Assembly (NCBI GenBank): GCA_036346225.1
Contig: JARFIW010000663.1
Location: 1,240,001-1,304,000 of the forward strand
DNA length: 64,000 nt
Direction of reading: 5' to 3'
Source of the DNA: Platerodrilus igneus
Lineage: Eukaryota > Arthropoda > Insecta > Coleoptera > Lycidae
Part shown: positions 59,536 through 64,000 of the stretch, in pieces
Layout: every line of letters begins with the position of its first letter
Position numbering within the stretch: position 1 is the first letter of the stretch
Translations under genes and position numbers: made by a program
The notes under the pieces: model-generated
The model's input: only the letters and a program-made list of their open reading frames with translations
Told to the model about the DNA's origin: nothing
Databases searched by the model: none

Positions 59536-60905
59536 TGTTACATTTATTTTCAACAGAATTAATAATCAACACGCTCCCGAATAAATTCCTCAACTATAAT
59601 CCCTTTTGCTTTTAAAACGAAAATTTATTCGATAAATTAAATAGTCTATGCCTTGTTTTAGGTATCCGGTAATCTTTTAAATTCTTTGACAACATCCTGT
59701 TTACAATAAGTACGCTTGCTACAAATTTTAATTTTGAACTTATTTATTTCGAAACGACAAGTTTATGCTACAATTAAATAGTTTATCTCCTGTTTTAGGT
59801 ATCTGTTATCTTGGTATACATACAACCGCGTATAATGGTTTTCTCTATTGTTCCGATGTAAAGACTTGTTAAATTAAGATTGCGCACTATCCGATCAAAC
59901 CCGGGTTTTCCAGTTTCAATCGCGCTTCGATAAGCGAGGGTTTGCAGTTCGAATTCGTGTTAGTTGAACCATTGTTGAATTTGATTCTACAGCTTTTACG
60001 TCGAAATATTTTCTACATTATTCGTCATCGTATTTTAAAAGCAATGTACGTTTGTTTTTTTTTCTGTTAGACAAGTAGGAGGTGTCTAGCCTTTTTTTTT
60101 AGCTGGAGGTCAAATCGGTTTTTTCTTTATGTAGACTAACTGCCTTTGTCTGTAGACCAACCGCTTTTGTCCTTAGACCGCTGCTGCAGTTATGGTAGCA
60201 AGGTAAACAAATCCTGACGACAATGGTGTTTCTGTGTTAACTCATCCCCGACGGTGTGCGATCTAAGTATCCGGACACCTACAGGCATGCAACTCGTTTT
60301 CTTTTGTGTGTATCAATGGCATATTCCGGATCAACGTTTGGTGTAGTTACGTGACACTATAGGACTATTGTTTGTTGCTACGATTCGATATTATCGGCTT
60401 ACAGGTGCGATGTACTATTTTTAAACATGCTTGTCAAAAGAACGGACACATTTATTCGCTTTACTGACTAGTTTATTTTACAAAAGGTAGTAGGTGAAAT
60501 TTTAAAAACGTTCGACAGCAGCTCTCATATGTTAATTCTTTCCTCCTGATTAGTTATTTTACAAAAAGTAATAGGTGAATTTTAAAAACGCATGACAAAA
60601 AATCATATGTTTATTTACTGCTGATTAAGTATATTTTATGTAAATACAGGATGCGCACTTCGTATCTAAAGAACTAAATTGTTCGTATCACATAATTGTT
60701 TGCTTTGAAATAGTAACGCTTAGTTTATTTCTTTTGCTTGTTTGTACAGAATTTTTTATTAATTTTTTTGCGTTTATAGATAATCGTGTACGACGTACTT
60801 TTTTTGGTTTTTTCTTGGTATTTAGGTGAATCCCCCTCCCCCACTCACCGCGGTTTGTAGTTAGCATGGTATTTACTTTTTCCGGCTACGTCTTGGTACG
60901 TAGCA
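59536..60905 (+). repeat. 3' LTR (1370 bp)
   Basis: Ends GTACGTAGCA followed by the target duplication CATT. Confidence 0.93.
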
Positions 60906-60984
60906 CATTTTACAGTAATCCAGCAAAAAAATACATAAAATAAAACAATATAAGACTGTGATTAACTTATTTGGTTCTCACTCC

Positions 60985-62030
60985 CAAAGAAAATCTAACT
61001 CTCGAACAAAATAGACATTACGGGTCCTACTTATTCTTCGTCGTTTGTTAATCTGACCTAGTATGGACGCCAAAGGATAATCGAGCACATCAAGTCTTTT
61101 TGGCCACTTCCACAACCGCCCAAATTTTTCCATTGAAGTTACAGAGGCTCCATCTTTATCTAGCTTTTCAATTTTCCCTGGAAAGAATGAACGCTTGTAC
61201 TTGAAAACGCCATATTCCCCGACATATTTTATAACAGGTTTTCAGTTGTGACCATCGGAACTCTTTTCCTTCGTAAATTCAGATACATCTCTCCCGGAGG
61301 AGACTGCAACATCTGAGTCAGAACTTTCTGACGACAACTGCACCTTTCTTTTTGCATGTTTCAATTCCGCTTCAGATCTTTCCCTTCTTCCAGTTTTTCG
61401 TTCTCTTCCTTCTTTCATTTTCTCTATGTGGCTCTTTTTATCTTCAGCTGTTCTTGTTCTTCTATCTTTTTCATTTTTTTTATACAATATTCCTGACATA
61501 CTTTACCAGATACAATGGCAGGCATTCTTTCTCTATAGTCTTTTGGTTTTATTATTCCGAGTGGCTGATGCCGAGAAATAAAAGTGTCTTTTAAAAGGGG
61601 ATGGTATCCCATGACAAGGTTCAGCTACACACTTAAGCGCTCCCAGGTACACCATCGGACATTTCTTCTTCATTCCTGACACTCGAAGATGGAACTTTGG
61701 TGGGTGGTGTAACAGAGAGAACTGCTGTTTGAGGCAATGAATCTTCTATGAATGGATCTATCAGTGCTAGTTGTGCTGGCTGGTGTGACTGCTTTGATTC
61801 AGCATGAATCTCTGGTGGAGGAATGTTAAGATTGGAAAAGTCTTGAAAATCTCCTAGGTCAGTTGGAGAAAAATTGACATCCCCTAGAGTTAGCTCATGC
61901 AAAGTGCATGCTACCCCCAGAAGGCTCAGAACCAGAAGCGAGTTGATCAAGCTTCTTTTTCGTGTTCTTCCACAATGCAAAAACGGAAGTGTCATGTTGA
62001 CCTCATGACTATGTGTCCAATTCTAATGCT
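60985..62030 (-). pseudogene. pogo/Jerky-type transposase, C-terminal part
   Basis: Minus-strand frames read as the end of a pogo/Tigger-type transposase. An N-terminal piece (61633-61995) has a Ser/Pro/Glu-rich linker. The next piece (61424-61612) contains a Lys-rich helix, GKVCQEYCIKKMKKIEEQ. The next (61242-61499) is a charged nuclear-localisation-like segment ending SSESSDSDVAVSS. The final piece (about 60990-61240) has VGEYGVFKYKRSFFPGKIE and LWKWPKR, matching the small C-terminal domain found in many such insect transposases, with the W-K-W-P motif. Stops and shifts separate the pieces, and the catalytic DDE core upstream is not present. Confidence 0.75.
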
Positions 62031-62142
62031 GCACGAAAAGCTTGCAACTTTTCTTCGCCAATATTTTCGTTAAAAAAAACGAAGGCCGAAGCTTAAATCT
62101 ATCATCTGCTGTCGATCTGTTCTTTTAATTGCTGCCCAGGTA

Positions 62143-62166
62143 CTTTAACTTTAACTTTAACTTTTT
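62143..62166. repeat. CTTTAA hexamer repeat
   Basis: About four tandem copies of CTTTAA. Confidence 0.85.
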
Positions 62167-62229
62167 AGAAATCGAATATCTGCTTTTACAAAACTAATTT
62201 TAGGAGCTAAGCTCCGATACCTATTAAGT

Positions 62230-62284
62230 TCCGAAGACCGGGAAGTCATAGTTAATAATCTATAGGAACACTGTGGCACGATTT
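62230..62284 (+). pseudogene. Possible BEL/Pao gag, part upstream of Penelope insertion
   Basis: The last codons before the insertion read G-T-L-W-H-D-F in one frame, which would continue as L-I-D-K at 63756. The match is short, so this is a tentative left half of the gag split by the Penelope element. Confidence 0.35.
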
Positions 62285-62334
62285 AAATAAAATTAAATAA
62301 AAACCCTTAACCACAAAAAATATTTAAATTACTA
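62285..62334 (-). repeat. Inverted 50-bp copy of the Penelope 3' end
   Basis: Exact reverse complement of 63705-63754. Its right edge (62334) corresponds to the predicted ribozyme cleavage site between 63704 and 63705. Confidence 0.95.
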
Positions 62335-62389
62335 TAGTGATATTGATGATGATAAAGTTGAGGACTATATCAAGCTTGTTTCGCATTGC

Positions 62390-62818
62390 ATGTCCCAGAA
62401 CTGTTTTCAATTCAACAACAAGTTGTACGAACAACATGAAGGCACAGCAATGGGAAATAGCTTATCACCTTTCATAGCAAATTTATTTATGTCTCGTTTT
62501 GAAACCGAGTTAAAAGAAAACTCCAAATACTTCCCAAGAATATGGTTAAGGTACGTGGATGATATTTTTGCAGTTTTTGACACTTCTAAATCAAATGTTG
62601 ATGATTTTCTTAAAGAAATGAATTCAAAATTTCAAAGCATAAAATTTACGTATGAACTAGAGAATAATGGACAATTACCCTTTTTAGATACATTAGTAAT
62701 TAGAAATGGTAATAAATTAGAATTTGACATTTATAGAAAAGAAACCAATGTAAATCGCTTTATTTTGTCTTCCTCTAATCATAGCATACAACATAAGTTG
62801 GCTTCATTTAACTTTTAA
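62390..62818 (+). pseudogene. Penelope-like reverse transcriptase, C-terminal half
   Basis: 142 codons (frame open upstream from about 62340) with EGTAMGNSLSPFIANLFM, RYVDDIFAVF (Y-x-D-D active site) and the block L-P-F-L-D-T-L-V, the standard order of Penelope reverse transcriptase. The fingers domain and N-terminus are missing. Stops at 62816 and 62830 interrupt the frame, and it continues in another frame (F-R-K-C-K-N-R-I segment near 62930-62960) toward the endonuclease. Confidence 0.92.
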
Positions 62819-62859
62819 TTAATAGATTATTGAATTTCCTTTAAATAAAAACAGATTTA

Positions 62860-63416
62860 ATAAGGAATTTGCTCTTATTAAACAAATAGCGAATTACAAT
62901 GGTTTCTCTTCTGATATTATAGATAATATTTTTAGAAAGTGTAAAAATAGGATCAACATCCGTAAATCAACGACTTTGCAATCAACCACCTCTAACGATA
63001 ATGTTAAATATGTTAAACTTCCGTTTCACAAAACCACAAAGGGTCTTGATAAAATATTCAAACAATGTAATTTCAAAATTGCTTTCACTAATACTAATAA
63101 AATTAAAGATTTGTAATCCAAAAGACAAGGTGGAAAAATTGCAAAAGTCGGGGATTTATGAAATTAGTTGTGCAGGGCCAGGGTGTTTTCAAAAATATAT
63201 TGGTCAGACCAAGAGGAATATAACAACAAGATTTAAAGAACACATTGCTCACTTCAAATATGGTAAATATGAAAGGTCTCAGGTCGCCAAACATATATTT
63301 GAAACCAGCCACCCCGTTAAACTAGAAAATGTTAAATTGTTAAAAGCGGTACCAACGTTTTCCTCCTTAAATGCCTATGAATCAATTAAAATTGTTAAAC
63401 ATAAAGGACCCTCTTA
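62860..63416 (+). pseudogene. Penelope linker and GIY-YIG endonuclease
   Basis: The linker contains K-Y-V-K-L-P-F near 63005-63030, as in Penelope proteins. A frameshift near 63115 is followed by the endonuclease frame (63001-63417, 138 aa from its first ATG; the linker itself lies in the other frame up to the shift). It reads SGIYEISCAGPGC, then KYIGQTKRNITTRFKEH, the GIY...YIG pair with the catalytic Arg, and an E in the H-x-x-E region. The cysteines near GIY are typical of Penelope. It would nick target DNA; the frameshift inactivates this copy. Confidence 0.9.
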
Positions 63417-63663
63417 AACACCGATAAAGGGCCAATAGAGTCATCTGCTTTGCTTTCCCTATTGGTCAACAACCAATGAGAAAGCAAGATTTAAACTGGT
63501 TCCGCTTCAGTAGATTTAGAATTAGTATAAATTAGGTAGATTTAAGTTATAATGTCACAATTCACTTGTTTGTTGTTGAGAACACCAGCCTGCGGGTGAG
63601 GAGAATATCCTCGATAGTGTTTAAAGCAACAATATAGTAAATTATACAGCTAAATTTTTTTTT
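63417..63663 (+). other. Penelope 3' untranslated region
   Basis: Between the endonuclease stop and the ribozyme. No coding signal. Confidence 0.6.
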
Positions 63664-63710
63664 TCTCTACTGATGATGACCACATAGTGGTCGAAATACG
63701 TATTTAGTAA
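63664..63710 (+). ncRNA. Hammerhead ribozyme motif
   Basis: Contains the core CTGATGA (about 63670-63676), a six-pair stem II (GACCAC / GTGGTC), GAAA (63693-63696), and a self-complementary ATACGTAT that would be a very short stem III. Cleavage is predicted after GTATT, between 63704 and 63705; TAG beyond it can pair with CTA before the core as stem I. Hammerheads with such short stem III, likely acting as dimers, are known in Penelope-like elements. Confidence 0.8.
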
Positions 63711-63754
63711 TTTAAATATTTTTTGTGGTTAAGGGTTTTTATTTAATTTTATTT
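63705..63754 (+). repeat. Penelope 3' end, right copy of the inverted repeat
   Basis: Begins at the predicted ribozyme cleavage point and matches 62285-62334 exactly in inverted orientation. Confidence 0.95.
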
Positions 63755-63755
63755 T

Positions 63756-64000
63756 GATAGATAAACAACCGCATTTAACGGACATCGAAAAGCATTCCTA
63801 CCTTCTTTCAAGCTTGTCGGGTGAATCATTGACCTTGTTGCGGTCTATTCCTCTTTGTCATGAAAATTACAAACTAGCATATGACACTTTAAGTTCTAGA
63901 TATAATAATAAACGTCTTTTGGCTAATCACCATTGAGGTTTAATAAAAAACTTCCCGCCTATGCATGCGGAAAACGTAAAACAACTTCGAAATTTAATTG
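63756..64000 (+). pseudogene. BEL/Pao Gag (DUF1759 type), runs off the window
   Basis: The frame reads LIDKQPHLTDIEKHSYLLSS and LSGESLTLLRSIPL then YDTLSSRYNNKRL, the core of DUF1759-type BEL/Pao Gag proteins. A stop follows at NHH near 63935, and the frame continues with K-N-F and then M-H-A-E-N-V-K-Q-L. Gag packages the element RNA. The right part lies beyond the window. Confidence 0.85.

Larger units (their letters stand above)
56745..60905 (+). mobile_element. Non-autonomous LTR element, relative of the Gag-only element
   Basis: 4161 bp with LTRs at 56745-58116 and 59536-60905, both TG...CA, flanked by CATT (56741-56744 and 60906-60909). A purine run GTGGGGAAGGGGATT precedes the 3' LTR. 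The 1.4-kb interior has no intact gene but matches parts of the 23797-31370 element, including its leader (58424-58465) and a gag scrap (58755-58900). It is an internally deleted derivative on the opposite strand. Confidence 0.93.
62285..63754 (+). mobile_element. Penelope-like element, 5'-truncated with inverted end copy
   Basis: Contains the C-terminal part of a Penelope reverse transcriptase, a GIY-YIG endonuclease, a hammerhead ribozyme motif at the 3' end, and a perfect 50-bp inverted repeat (62285-62334 and 63705-63754) formed by an inverted copy of its own 3' end. Such inverted end fragments (pseudo-LTR scraps) are typical of Penelope-like elements. It appears to interrupt a BEL/Pao gag. 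Confidence 0.9.

Noticed and set aside
1..64000. CRISPR arrays, bacterial operons or phage systems
   Set aside because: No spaced direct repeats of that type and no prokaryotic gene arrangement; all recognised families are eukaryotic transposons or zinc fingers.

Overview
This is an AT-rich stretch of an animal nuclear genome, almost certainly an insect or other arthropod. There is no operon-like gene packing. The window is instead filled by nested, mostly decayed transposable elements of arthropod type: a Tc1/mariner copy with a DUF4817-like N-terminus, a BEL/Pao pol, an errantivirus-like element with an env remnant, several Ty3/gypsy elements, piggyBac, a pogo/Jerky-type transposase and a Penelope-like element. 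The species cannot be named from the sequence. The only coding material not obviously belonging to a transposon is C2H2 zinc-finger DNA.

Layout. 1-1.3 kb: a complete mariner-type transposon with perfect 30-bp TIRs, TA duplication and an open 369-aa transposase. 1.9-2.2 kb: an old mariner fragment. 3.67-11.17 kb: a candidate 7.5-kb DNA transposon with 25-bp TIRs, repeated subterminal motifs and a decayed transposase-like gene at its right end. 11.2-14.2 kb: a BEL/Pao element (minus strand), pol decayed. 14.2-21.25 kb: an errantivirus-like LTR element (plus strand) abutting the BEL pol; it has lost reverse transcriptase, and its 3' LTR holds a 1.3-kb insertion. 22.6-23.8 kb: LINE 3' fragments and a tRNA-type SINE. 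23.8-31.4 kb: a minus-strand LTR retrotransposon that encodes Gag but no pol and carries a 0.9-kb GAGAAA tract. 32-34.2 kb: a piggyBac pseudogene split by a solo LTR, then a MITE. 34.5-35.2 kb: a zinc-finger fragment.

35.5-37.5 kb: the 3' half of a Ty3/gypsy element in which a degraded OARD1/TARG1-type macro domain lies between integrase and the 3' LTR. The solo LTR at 32.6 kb belongs to the same family. 37.5-46.3 kb: no genes seen, only a perfect 26-bp-arm hairpin at 42.4 kb. 46.3-56.1 kb: a long zinc-finger array (one 615-aa open frame, about 22 fingers) interrupted by a complete 6.2-kb Ty3/gypsy element with a 5-bp target duplication; that element itself contains two solo LTRs in opposite orientation. 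56.4-56.6 kb: a cluster of repeated 12-mers like transposon subterminal repeats. 56.7-60.9 kb: a 4.16-kb LTR element with intact LTRs, an internally deleted relative of the 23.8-31.4 kb element. 61-62 kb: a pogo/Jerky-type transposase C-terminus. 62.3-63.75 kb: a Penelope-like element with GIY-YIG endonuclease, a hammerhead ribozyme motif and a 50-bp inverted copy of its own end, inserted in a BEL/Pao gag that runs to the window edge.

Nothing here works as a pathway. What the window shows is the order of insertions: BEL then errantivirus then a 1.3-kb insertion; piggyBac then solo LTR; zinc-finger array then gypsy then two solo LTRs; BEL gag then Penelope. The macro-domain gypsy element and the ribozyme-bounded Penelope copy are the most unusual features.
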